Assembly: GCF_025770785.1 (NCBI RefSeq)
Contig: NZ_JANZLA010000005.1
Span: forward strand, 252,146-316,145
Source of the DNA: Cellulomonas sp. SG140
GTDB taxonomy: Bacteria; Actinomycetota; Actinomycetes; Actinomycetales; Cellulomonadaceae
Length of the DNA: 64,000 bases
Reading direction: 5' to 3'
The notes under the pieces are model-generated. The model had not been told where the DNA came from. It searched no databases and saw nothing but the letters and a program-made list of their open reading frames with translations. Positions 15,641 through 25,800 of the stretch are shown here, piece by piece; positions within the stretch are counted from its first letter, which is position 1, and each line of letters starts with the position of its first letter. A program made the translations under genes and the position numbers.

Positions 15641-16471
15641 TCAGGCGCCCGCCCCGTACTGCGCGAGCAGCGACACCGGCTGCCAGTCGCGCCAGGTAGC
15701 CACGCGGTCCTCGTAGTCGGCCGTGGCCATGCCGAGCGGCGCCGCGCCGAAGAAGACGCGCAGCGGCGGCTTCTCGGCGTCGACCACCCGGAGCAGCGCC
15801 TCGGCCGTGTCCCTCGGGTTGCCTCGGTCGGCCACCCGGGTCGCGCGCCAGGCCGCCGCCTGGGCGTGAGCCTCCTCGTAGGCCGGCAGGGGTGCGGCCT
15901 GCCGGGCCGACGGGCCGGCGAAGTCCGTGGCGAACCCGCCCGGCTCGACCAGAGTCACGTGGATGCCGAACCCGGCGACCTCCCGGGCCAGCGACTCGCT
16001 GAACCCCTCGAGCGCCCACTTGGAGGCGTGGTACGCCCCGATGCCGGGGGCAGCGACGATCCCGCCGATCGAGGACACCTGCACGATGTGCCCGCCACCC
16101 TGCTCCCGCAGGTACGGCAGCGCCGCCTGGGTGACCCAGAAGGCGCCGAAGAGGTTGGTCTCCAGCTGGTCGCGCAGCTCGGCCTCGGACAGCTCCTCGA
16201 TGAAGCCGAACTGCCCGTAGCCGGCGTTGTTCACCACGACGTCGAGCCGGCCGAGGTGCTGGTGAGCCTGCGCGACGGCGGCGAGGTCGGCGTCTCGGTC
16301 CGTCACGTCGAGCTGGATCGGCAGCACCGCGTCGCCGAAGCGCTCGACCAGGTCGTCGAGGGTGGAGACGTCACGGGCGGTGGCGGCGACGCGGTCGCCG
16401 CGCTGCAGGGCGGCGATCGCCCACTCGCGGCCGAAGCCGCGGGACGTGCCGGTGATGAACCAGGTCTTCAT
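15641..16471 (-). CDS. SDR-family oxidoreductase
   Basis: This 276-residue short-chain dehydrogenase carries the full classical set: TGTSRGFG at residues 8-15 for cofactor, NNAGYG near 85, the catalytic Ser in IVQVSSIGG, YHASKWA (Tyr-x-x-x-Lys) near 153, and EPGGFATDF. An Arg directly after the TGTS motif favours NADP(H). It is divergent from a TetR regulator with a palindrome between them, so it is probably the regulator's target. This type is often annotated as oxidoreductase or dehydrogenase without a known substrate. An AAGGG site precedes the ATG. Confidence 0.92.
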   Translation of the reverse strand: MKTWFITGTSRGFGREWAIAALQRGDRVAATARDVSTLDDLVERFGDAVLPIQLDVTDRDADLAAVAQAHQHLGRLDVVVNNAGYGQFGFIEELSEAELRDQLETNLFGAFWVTQAALPYLREQGGGHIVQVSSIGGIVAAPGIGAYHASKWALEGFSESLAREVAGFGIHVTLVEPGGFATDFAGPSARQAAPLPAYEEAHAQAAAWRATRVADRGNPRDTAEALLRVVDAEKPPLRVFFGAAPLGMATADYEDRVATWRDWQPVSLLAQYGAGA

Positions 16472-16583
16472 GGTGGTTCCCTTCGAAGGATGCCGACGCT
16501 GCGCCGGTGGGCACGGGGTGCGGGCTGCGGGCTGCGACGGGGTGCCGGTGGCCGAGCGGGGACCGGCGGTCGACGCTCCGACC

Positions 16584-16597
16584 GGGTACGCGTACCC
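16584..16597. promoter_or_regulatory. Palindromic operator between SDR and TetR genes
   Basis: GGGTACGCGTACCC is a perfect 14-base palindrome in the 252-base divergent region. TetR-family proteins normally bind such sites to control themselves and the divergent gene. It lies 112 bases from the SDR start and 126 bases from the tetR start. Confidence 0.6.
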
Positions 16598-16723
16598 TGT
16601 AACGGAGGCGACTATCGTTTGTGGGCATCACCATAAGCGGAGGTTCCTCCGGTACGCAAGGGGAATTGCCCGCTGAGCACGCAAGACGACGACTCGCAGG
16701 ACGACGGCGAAGGAGCAGCACCC

Positions 16724-17308
16724 GTGACCACCGCAGCAGCCCGGCCGCAGCGCGCGGACGCGCAGCGCAACCGCGAGAAGCTGCTGGTGTGCGCCGCCAC
16801 GGCGCTCTCGCGCGACGGTGACGTCCCGCTCGAGTCCATCGCCGAGCAGGCCGGGGTCGGCATCGGGACCCTCTACCGGCACTTCCCCAACCGGAACGCC
16901 CTGGTCGAGGCGGCCTACCGGCAGGAGGTGCAGCAGCTGTGCGACGCGGCGCCGGCGCTGCTGGGACCGGACCGGTCCGGGGTCGACGCACTGCGTGAGT
17001 GGATGGGGCGCTTCGTCCGCTACGCGGCCGCCAAGCGCGGCATGGGCGCGGCGCTGCGCGCGGCGGTCGGCTCCGACTCGCCGCTGTTCGGCGAGACGCG
17101 TGGCCGGATCGTCGACGCGATCGGCGTGCTGCTCGCGGCCGGTCAGGCCGACGGTTCCGTCCGCCCGGACGTCACCGCGGAGGACGTGATGTGTGCGATG
17201 TCCGCCGTCTGGATGGTGCCGGACGGCGACAGCTGGGCGCCGCAGGTGCGCAAGCTGCTCGACCTCGTCGTCGACGGCCTCCGCTTCGGCGCCCCGTCCT
17301 CGGACTGA
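16724..17308 (+). CDS. TetR/AcrR-family transcriptional regulator
   Basis: This 194-residue regulator has an N-terminal helix-turn-helix (VPLESIAEQAGVGIGTLYRHFPNRNALVEAAY, residues 34-65). A ligand-binding helical domain follows. The C-terminal section (RPDVTAEDVMCAMSAVWMV) matches the subgroup with a SbtR-like C-terminal domain. It starts with GTG after AAGGAG. Placement opposite the SDR gene, with the palindrome between, suggests autoregulation and control of that enzyme. The ligand is unknown. Confidence 0.92.
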   Translation: MTTAAARPQRADAQRNREKLLVCAATALSRDGDVPLESIAEQAGVGIGTLYRHFPNRNALVEAAYRQEVQQLCDAAPALLGPDRSGVDALREWMGRFVRYAAAKRGMGAALRAAVGSDSPLFGETRGRIVDAIGVLLAAGQADGSVRPDVTAEDVMCAMSAVWMVPDGDSWAPQVRKLLDLVVDGLRFGAPSSD

Positions 17309-17323
17309 CCGTCCCCCGGCGGA

Positions 17324-18055
17324 CTACTGGACGGGCGCGCCGTCCGCTGAACCGGCACGCGCGTCGTCGTCGTGCTCGTCGTCCTCCTCGAGCTCCTCGA
17401 GGACCTCGAACGGCGACTCCACCTCGCCCCGCCAGGCCTCGTGGCCCTCCCGCACCGCCAGGGCGGCGACCACCAGCGCCGCCACCGAGTCTGCCCACTG
17501 CCAGTGCAGCAGGCTGTTCGCCAGCAGGCCCACCAGCACGGTGCCGGACAGCTGCATGCACACCAGCAGCTGCCGGGAGTCGGCGACGACGCTCGCCGAG
17601 CCCAGCTCCCGCCCGGTGCGCCGCTCCACCCACGCCAGCGCCGGCATGGTCACCAGGCTCAGCACTGCGATGCCGATGCCGACGGCGCTCTGCTCCACGC
17701 GCTGCACGCCCGTGAGCGTCAGCACCGACTCGACCGTCACGTAGGCCGCGAGCAGGAAGAACGCCACCGCGACCAGCCGGGCGGTCAGCGCGTCCCAGCG
17801 TTCGGGGTCGCGCCTGCTGAACTGCCAGGCGACGGCGACGGCGGACAGCACCTCGACCACGGAGTCCAGCCCGAACCCGAGCAGTGCCGCCGACGACGCG
17901 GCCGCCCCGGCGCCGATCGCCACCGCCGCCTCGAGCACGTTGTAGCTGATCGTCGTCGCGACGATCCGGCGGACCCGACGGTGCAGCACCGCCCGTCGTT
18001 CGGCGTCGAGCGTCGGGCGGCCGGGGACAGGCGTGGTCACCGGGGGAGGGTCCAC
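17324..18055 (-). CDS. CDF-like cation transporter with altered metal site
   Basis: This 243-residue membrane protein has about five or six helices arranged like the cation diffusion facilitator family. The segment GFGLDSVVEVLSAVAVAW (about residue 62) and the later HWQWADSVAALVVAALA match the two metal-binding helices. However, the usual His-x-x-x-Asp pairs are replaced by Asp-x-x-x-Glu and by Trp-x-x-Asp, so zinc transport is uncertain. The C-terminal tail is acidic (EELEEDDEHDDD) and short, without the normal cytoplasmic domain. The start is a GTG at 18055, with another in-frame GTG at 18040. It could be a divergent transporter or a non-zinc member. Confidence 0.8.
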   Translation of the reverse strand: MDPPPVTTPVPGRPTLDAERRAVLHRRVRRIVATTISYNVLEAAVAIGAGAAASSAALLGFGLDSVVEVLSAVAVAWQFSRRDPERWDALTARLVAVAFFLLAAYVTVESVLTLTGVQRVEQSAVGIGIAVLSLVTMPALAWVERRTGRELGSASVVADSRQLLVCMQLSGTVLVGLLANSLLHWQWADSVAALVVAALAVREGHEAWRGEVESPFEVLEELEEDDEHDDDARAGSADGAPVQ

Positions 18056-18098
18056 CGCCGGGGCGGCGGTGTCCAGCCGGGCGCCTTCGGCCGGGGCG

Positions 18099-18935
18099 TC
18101 AGTCCTCCGCGACGTGCTCCGCCGGGACGATCGGCGCGGGCTGCGGACGCTTCGGCCTGCGGGCGTCCCCGCTCGACGACCGCCGCAGCCGCCGCGTCGC
18201 CCACGGGTAGGCGTGCACCCGCAGCCAGTGCGCGTCGGCGCGCAGCTGGTCGACGCGCGGCACGGGCGGCAGCGGGGCCAGCGGGTCGTCCCAGTCGTCC
18301 CGGTCCGGCGGCAGCCCGAGGGCCACGAGCGCCGCCTGCGCCACGCGCGCGTGCCCGTCGGTCGTCAGGTGGATGCGGTCCTCGGCCCACATCCGCCAGT
18401 CCGCCAGCGATCGCATGCCCCACAGGTCCACCACGTGGGCGCCGTGCCGGCGCGCGATCGACCAGATATGCGTGTTGTAGACGCCCACCCGCGGTCGGAT
18501 GCGGCGCACCAGCGGGCTCTCCTTGGTGTCGTACCCGGTGCCCAGCAGCACGTCGATGCCGGCGGACCGCAGCCTGCGCACGGCGGACTCGAGGTCGCGA
18601 GCGAGCCGGTCCGGGTCACCGGTGGGCCGCAGCAGGTCGTTGCCGCCGCCGACCAGGCTGACCAGGTCCGGCTTCAGGTCGAGCGCCATCGGCACCTGCT
18701 CCCGCAGGATCGGGCGCAGCAGCCGTCCCCGCACCGCGAGGTTCGCGTACTCCAGCGGCTGCTCGCCCGCGGCCGTGCGCCGCTCGGACAGCCGGGACGC
18801 CAGCACGTCGGCCCAGCCGCGCTGCGGGGCGTCGGGACCTGCCGGGCTGTCCCACAGGCCCTCGGTGAACGAGTCGCCCATGGCGACGTACCGGGTCCAG
18901 GGGGGAAGGTGGTCGCGCACCCCGACATCTTGCAC
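18099..18935 (-). CDS. SGNH/GDSL-type hydrolase
   Basis: This 278-residue esterase-like protein contains the blocks of the SGNH superfamily: GDSFTEG at residues 20-26 with the catalytic Ser, a Gly-containing block near NLAVRGR, GGGNDLLRP near residue 97 with the Asn, and DRIHLTTDGH near 193 with the Asp/His pair. No signal peptide is seen. The long Arg/Pro-rich C-terminus after residue 235 is probably disordered. Substrates of this group in actinobacteria are mostly unknown lipids or acyl esters. The start is GTG at 18935. It begins 40 bases after the ung stop and is likely in the same transcript. Confidence 0.87.
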   Translation of the reverse strand: MQDVGVRDHLPPWTRYVAMGDSFTEGLWDSPAGPDAPQRGWADVLASRLSERRTAAGEQPLEYANLAVRGRLLRPILREQVPMALDLKPDLVSLVGGGNDLLRPTGDPDRLARDLESAVRRLRSAGIDVLLGTGYDTKESPLVRRIRPRVGVYNTHIWSIARRHGAHVVDLWGMRSLADWRMWAEDRIHLTTDGHARVAQAALVALGLPPDRDDWDDPLAPLPPVPRVDQLRADAHWLRVHAYPWATRRLRRSSSGDARRPKRPQPAPIVPAEHVAED

Positions 18936-18975
18936 ACGGGCACCGACGCCGCGCAGGCCTGTCGGCGCCCTCGGC

Positions 18976-19683
18976 TCAGGGAAGCTGCCAGTCCACCGGA
19001 TCGGCCCCCTGGGCCACCAGCAGCTCGTTGACCCGGGAGAACGGACGCGAGCCGAAGAACCCGCCGTGCGCCGACAGCGGGCTGGGGTGCGCGCTGCGGA
19101 CGATCGGCACGTCGCCGAGAGCCGGTGCCAGGGTCTGCGCGTCGCGACCCCACAGCACGGCGACCAGCGGCCCGCCGCGTTCGACGAGGGCCGCGATCGC
19201 CCGGTCGGTCACCGCCTCCCAGCCCTTGCCCCGGTGCGAGGCCGGCGCGCCCGCCCGCACGGTGAGCACCCTGTTGAGCAGCATCACGCCGCGGTCGGCC
19301 CAGGGGCTCAGGTCCCCGCAGCTGGGCCTCGGCACGCCCAGGTCGTCGACCAGCTCGCGGAAGATGTTGTCGAGCGAGCGGGGCAGCGGCCGGACGTCGG
19401 GCTGCACCGAGAACGACAGGCCCATCGGGTGGCCCGGCGTGGGATAGGGGTCCTGCCCGACGACGAGCACCCGCACCTGGTCGAGCGGTCGCGTGAACGC
19501 CCGCAGCACGGCGTCGCCGGCCGGCAGGTAGGTGCGGCCCGCCGCGAGCTCGGCGCGCAGGAAGTCCCCGGCCGCACGGATCTGCGGCTCGACGGGTGCG
19601 AGGGCCGCCGCCCATCCGGGGTCGATCAGCTGGTCGAGCGGTGCGGGTGCCACGGTCGGCACGGTACCGAGTGCCGCACGCAC
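18976..19683 (-). CDS. ung: Uracil-DNA glycosylase (family 1)
   Basis: This enzyme removes uracil from DNA to start base-excision repair. The 235 residues include the water-activating motif GQDPYP (Asp78) and [12 protein letters not shown]. The motif [16 protein letters not shown] replaces the usual LLNTVLTV. WGRDAQ and the DNA-intercalation loop [17 protein letters not shown] with the conserved His complete the family 1 pattern. The start is a GTG at 19683; a later GTG near residue 11 is also possible because neither has a clear ribosome-binding site. It is divergent from the DUF3263 gene, with a long palindrome in between. Confidence 0.94.
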   Translation of the reverse strand: MRAALGTVPTVAPAPLDQLIDPGWAAALAPVEPQIRAAGDFLRAELAAGRTYLPAGDAVLRAFTRPLDQVRVLVVGQDPYPTPGHPMGLSFSVQPDVRPLPRSLDNIFRELVDDLGVPRPSCGDLSPWADRGVMLLNRVLTVRAGAPASHRGKGWEAVTDRAIAALVERGGPLVAVLWGRDAQTLAPALGDVPIVRSAHPSPLSAHGGFFGSRPFSRVNELLVAQGADPVDWQLP

Positions 19684-19710
19684 CCACGCGCGTGACCGGC
19701 GGCCGCGGGG

Positions 19711-19732
19711 CGAATGACACCGGTGTCGTTCG
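19711..19732. promoter_or_regulatory. 22-base near-perfect palindrome between ung and the DUF3263 gene
   Basis: The arms CGAATGACACC and GGTGTCGTTCG are reverse complements except at one position. It lies 28 bases from the ung start and 41 bases from the DUF3263 start. A -10-like TACGCT (19738-19743) stands just to its right. The size and symmetry suggest a dimeric regulator. It does not match the actinobacterial LexA box I know. Confidence 0.55.
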
Positions 19733-19772
19733 GGCCGTACGCTGGGCGCCGGTACGACGAGAGGGGACCGGC

Positions 19773-20084
19773 ATGGACGTCGCAGCAGCGCGCAGCCTCA
19801 CCGTGGAGCTGTCGGAGCCGGCCGAGGGGTCGACCGGCCTGAGCGAGCGGGACCAGCAGATCCTCACGTTCGAGCGGCAGTGGTGGAAGTACGCCGGTGC
19901 CAAGGAGCAGGCGGTCCGCGAGCTGTTCGACATGTCGGCGACGCGGTACTACCAGGTGCTCAACGGGCTGCTGGACGACCCGGCGGCGCTCGCGTTCGAC
20001 CCGATGCTGGTCAAGCGGCTGCGTCGGCTGCGCTCCTCCCGCCAGCGGGCCCGCACCGCCCGTCGGCTCAGCGCCGACGCGTGA
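19773..20084 (+). CDS. DUF3263 family protein
   Basis: This 103-residue protein of unknown function belongs to an actinobacteria-specific family. The conserved core [42 protein letters not shown] (residues 23-64) resembles a small helix-turn-helix. [20 protein letters not shown] stretch and a basic tail follow. The likely role is DNA-associated, but that is inference. GAGGGG precedes the ATG. It stands 47 bases before the LytR_C gene and is often paired with such a gene in relatives, which I recall but cannot verify here. Confidence 0.85.
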   Translation: MDVAAARSLTVELSEPAEGSTGLSERDQQILTFERQWWKYAGAKEQAVRELFDMSATRYYQVLNGLLDDPAALAFDPMLVKRLRRLRSSRQRARTARRLSADA

Positions 20085-20118
20085 GCGCGGGGCGCACCGG
20101 GTTCACGGGCTGAGCCGT

Positions 20119-20132
20119 TAGCCTTCTCGCCG
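20119..20132 (+). promoter_or_regulatory. Leaderless promoter of the LytR_C gene
   Basis: A -10 box TAGCCT (20119-20124) stands exactly seven bases before the GTG at 20132, with no ribosome-binding site between. This TANNNT-N7-start layout is the signature of leaderless transcripts in actinobacteria. Confidence 0.6.
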
Positions 20133-20728
20133 TGAGCAAGGCCGCCTACCCGTACCCCGCCGACGAGTTCGACGCGCAGCCGGACGCGGGTGCCCCCCGC
20201 GGCGTGCACCGCGCCCCCCGCTCGGCCTGGAGCCGCTGGTGGCCCTTTCTCCTGGTGATCGTGCTGGTACCGCTGATCGCCTGGGGTGCCGTCACGTGGA
20301 TGTCCAACCACGGCGGTCTGCCCAACCTCGCCGTCCCGGCCGTGACCGAGACCCCCGCCGAGTCCCCCTCGGCCGCCGAGTCCGGCGCCGCCACCGCCAG
20401 CGCACCCGCGTCCACGACGCCGAGCAGCGCACCGGCCACCCCCCCGGCGTCGTCGTCCGGCACGGTCGACAAGGCCACCCCCGTGAAGGTGCTGAACGCG
20501 TCGGGCCTCTCGGGTGCCGCCGCGACCGCCGCCACCAAGCTGACCAAGGCCGGCTTCACCTCCGTCACCACGGGCAACAGCCCCAGCAGCACCAAGCAGA
20601 GCGTCGTCTACTACGCCACCGCCGGTCAGCAGCAGACCGCCGCGCTCGCGGCGTCGACGCTCGGCATCAGCACCGTCACGCTGTCGCCGGCGCAGGCCGG
20701 CACCGGCATCACGGTGGTGCTCGGCTAG
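20132..20728 (+). CDS. LytR C-terminal domain membrane protein
   Basis: This 198-residue protein has a short cytoplasmic N-terminus, one transmembrane helix (about residues 34-52: RWWPFLLVIVLVPLIAWGAV), a Ser/Thr/Ala/Pro-rich linker (70-115), and a C-terminal LytR_C domain (VKVLNASGLSGAAATAATKLTKAGF to the end). Such domains are found fused to cell-wall glycopolymer ligases; here the domain stands alone on the outer face. A role in cell-wall assembly is an inference. The GTG start fits the leaderless layout. Confidence 0.88.
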   Translation: MSKAAYPYPADEFDAQPDAGAPRGVHRAPRSAWSRWWPFLLVIVLVPLIAWGAVTWMSNHGGLPNLAVPAVTETPAESPSAAESGAATASAPASTTPSSAPATPPASSSGTVDKATPVKVLNASGLSGAAATAATKLTKAGFTSVTTGNSPSSTKQSVVYYATAGQQQTAALAASTLGISTVTLSPAQAGTGITVVLG

Positions 20729-20783
20729 CTGCCGCTGCGGCTCTCGACGGGATCGTCGCAGTGCCGCTGACGGGTGCCAGCGG

Positions 20784-20845
20784 CTTGCACTCTCCAGGGT
20801 CGAGTGCTAACCATTGGGCTAGCACTCTCCTGGTGAGAGTGACAG
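20784..20845 (+). promoter_or_regulatory. Tandem CIRCE elements (HrcA operators) before groL
   Basis: The first copy has CTTGCACTC (20784-20792), nine bases, then GAGTGCTAA (20802-20810), close to the consensus TTAGCACTC-N9-GAGTGCTAA. The second has CTAGCACTC (20819-20827), nine bases, then GAGTGACAG (20837-20845), where the right arm is degenerate. Both fall 119-180 bases before the groL start. HrcA would bind here and be released on heat or misfolded-protein stress. Confidence 0.9.
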
Positions 20846-20888
20846 AAGTACCGGCCGTCAGATGAGGGCCGTCAGCCGCGGGACGTGA

Positions 20889-22589
<1,701 letters not shown>

Positions 22590-22641
22590 TCCGCTGAGGG
22601 TTCGCTGAGCAGCACCAGGCGGCGCGTGCGCCGCTGAGCAC

Positions 22642-22677
22642 CGAGAGGCCGGTCACCTGCGGGTGGCCGGCCTCTCG
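22642..22677 (+). terminator. Terminator after groL
   Basis: CGAGAGGCCGGTCACC (22642-22657) pairs with GGTGGCCGGCCTCTCG (22662-22677) over 16 positions with one G-T wobble and a four-base loop. It lies 52 bases after the groL stop. Confidence 0.8.
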
Positions 22678-22754
22678 TGCGTTCGCCCTGGTCCTGGGCG
22701 TTTGTCCAGGTGTCCGCTGTGGAAGCGCTGTGCTCGCTGAAATCGTTGCTGACT

Positions 22755-22785
22755 CTTGCTGCAAGGCGTTTCTGGCGGATAGCGT
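22755..22785 (+). promoter_or_regulatory. Promoter and MalR-like operator of the amylopullulanase gene
   Basis: CTTGCTGCAAG (22755-22765) is an 11-base palindrome resembling the CTTGC/GCAAG sites bound by MalR-type LacI regulators in actinobacteria. It overlaps a -35-like TTGCTG (22756-22761), which sits 18 bases before TAGCGT (22780-22785). The start codon is at 22839. Maltose-controlled repression is inferred from the motif and the product. Confidence 0.5.
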
Positions 22786-22838
22786 GCGGTCCGTCCGAAT
22801 CTGCGCACACCGACGTGTGCTGGACCAGAAGGTCGACG

Positions 22839-25800
22839 ATGACTGCTGCTCGCGCACGCTCCCGCACGTCCCGATCGCTGCTGGCCCTCCTGGCGGCCGC
22901 CGCCCTGACCGTCACCGGGCTGGTCGCGACGCCCGGTGCACCGGCCGCCGCGGCCCCCGGGGTGGTGACCCTGGTCGGCAGCCTGCAGAGCAAGGCAGGG
23001 TGCGCGAACGACTGGGACCCGAGCTGCGCGGCGACGGACCTCGCGGTGACCAGCACGGCGGGCGTGTATGCGGCGGACCTGACGCTGCCGGGCGGCTCGT
23101 ACGAGTACAAGATCGCCTTCGACCGCGGCTGGGACGGCGCCGTCGGGCTCGACGGGGGAGCGGCGAACATCCCGCTGGTCACCGGCGGGACGGAGCAGCT
23201 GCGGTTCTCCTACGACGTGAGCACGCAGCGCGTCACCGTGACGCCGCTCGGCCTGGCGGCCGGGTACACGGCGGCCGACGACGCGCTCGTCGGGAGCCCG
23301 GTGCGGGAGGCGGGCAGCGGCAACCAGTACTACTTCGTGATGACGGACCGGTTCGCCAACGGCAGCACGGCGAACGACACGGCGGGGCTGGGGACGGACC
23401 GGATGGTGTCCGGGTTCGACCCGACCGACAAGGGCTTCTACCACGGCGGTGACCTGGCCGGCCTGACCTCGAAGCTGGACTACGTCCACGGGCTCGGGAC
23501 GACCGCGATCTGGCTGACGCCGTCGTTCAAGAACAAGCCGGTGCAGGGCACGGGCGCCGACGCGTCCGCCGGGTACCACGGCTACTGGACGACGGACTTC
23601 ACGCAGATCGACCCGCACCTGGGCACGAACGACGAGATGAAGACCCTGATCGCCGACGCGCACGCCAAGGGGATGAAGGTCTACTTCGACATCATCACCA
23701 ACCACACCGCCGACGTGATCAGCTACGCCCAGAACCAGTACACGTACGTCAGCCAGGCCGACAAGCCCTACAAGGCGGCCGACGGCACGGTGATCCCGGA
23801 CATCGGCGCCCTGGCGAACTCCCCGAGCTTCCCCACCTTCGACGCGGCGACGTCGTTCCCGTACACGCCAGTCGTCGCCCCGGCGGATGCGTACGTGAAG
23901 GTCCCGTCCTGGCTGAACGACGTGACGCTCTACCACAACCGCGGCGACTCGACCTACACCGGTGAGTCCACGACGCTCGGCGACTTCTCGGGCCTCGACG
24001 ACCTGATGACCGAGAACCCGAAGGTCGTCAGCGGCATGGAGCAGATCTACGAGTCGTGGATCGACCTGGGCATCGACGGCTTCCGCATCGACACCGCGAA
24101 GCACGTCAACTTCGAGTTCTGGAAGGCCTGGACGCAGCCGGTGCTCGACTACGCCCACACGCACGGCAAGCCGGACTTCTTCATGTTCGGGGAGGTGTAC
24201 GACGCCGACTCGGCGAAGACGGCGCCGTACGTGCGGGACACGGCGATGTCCAGCACGCTCGACTTCTCCTTCCAGTCGGCGGCGACCAGCTACGCCAAGG
24301 GCGGGTCCGCCAAGTCGCTGCAGGCGCTGTACGCGTCCGACGACCGGTACACCACCACGCACTCGTCGGCCGATGCGCTGCCGACCTTCCTCGGCAACCA
24401 CGACATGGGCCGCATCGGCTACTTCCTCGCCGGGCAGAGCGACCCGATGGCGCGCGACGAGCTGGCCAACGACCTGATGTTCTTCTCCCGGGGCCAGCCG
24501 ATCGTCTACTACGGCGACGAGCAGGGCTTTGCCGGCTCCGGCGGTGACAAGGACGCGCGCCAGGACATGTTCGCGACGCAGACCGCGTCGTACGCGAACC
24601 AGCCGTTGGTCGACGGGACGACGGCCGGGTCCAAGGACCGGTACGACACCACCTCGACCCTGTACCAGCACATCGCCGCGCTGTCGGCGCTGCGCTCCGG
24701 CAACCCGGCGCTCGCCCGCGGCGCCCAGATCGAGCGGTACGCGCAGGACGGTGCCGGCGTCTACGCCTTCTCCCGGGTGGACCGCACCGAGAAGGTGGAG
24801 AACCTGGTCGCGGTGAACAACGCCGCAGCGGCGCAGACCGTCACGTTCACCACCCTGACGCCGGGTGCGAGCTACGCCGTGCTGTACGGCGGCGGTTCCG
24901 GTGTGACGGCCGACGGGTCCGGCAAGGTGACGCTGACCGTGCCGGCGCTGTCGGCCGTGGTGCTGCGGGCCGACCGGCAGGTGGCCGCCGTGCCGTCTCG
25001 GACGCTGGCGGTGTCCGTGCCCAGCGCCGGTGCCGGGGTGTCCGGTCTGACGCCCGTGGCGGCCGACGCGACGGACGGCTGGGGCGAGACGAGCTTCGCG
25101 TACCGGGTGGTCGGGTCCGGGACGTGGACCGGGCTCGGCACGGCGGAGAGCGGGGCGCCGCGGGTGTTCGCCGACGTGTCCGGGCTCGCTCCCGGCACGC
25201 TGGTGGAGTACCGGGCCGTGTCCGTCGACGCGGCCGGCAACCACGTGGCCGCCTCGACGTACGCCTCGGTGGGCAACCGGGTCGACGGGGTGGTGGCCGG
25301 CGGCGGCACCGGGACGACGCTGCAGGTCAGCGTCCCCGGCAGCTTCAACTCGGCCGTGGGGTGCACGTCCGACTGGGCGCCGGACTGCGCCTCGATCGCC
25401 CTGACCAAGCGGCCCGACGGCGTGTACGCCGGCACGTTCACGCTGCCGGCCGGCTCCTACGAGTACAAGATCGCCATCGGCGGCAGCTGGAACGAGAACT
25501 ACGGCGCCGGCGGCGTGCCGGGCGGTGCGAACATCGCGTTCACCACCACCGGCGGGCCGGTGACCTTCTACTACGACGCGACGACGCACTACGCGCAGAA
25601 CACCGCGCAGGGGCCGATCGTCACCGCACCCGGCTCGTACCAGTCGGCGATCGGCTGCCCCGGTGACTGGGCGCCGGACTGCATGGGCTCGTGGCTGGAG
25701 GACCTCAAGGGCGACGGCGTCTACACGTTCACCACGTCGGCGATCCCGTCCGGCTCCTACCAGGCCAAGGCCGCGGTCGGCCTCAGCTGGAACGAGAACT

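Noticed and set aside
22805..22820. GCACAC/GTGTGC inverted repeat in the amylopullulanase leader
   Set aside because: Six-base arms with a four-base loop are expected by chance in this base composition; the CTTGCTGCAAG site is better placed.
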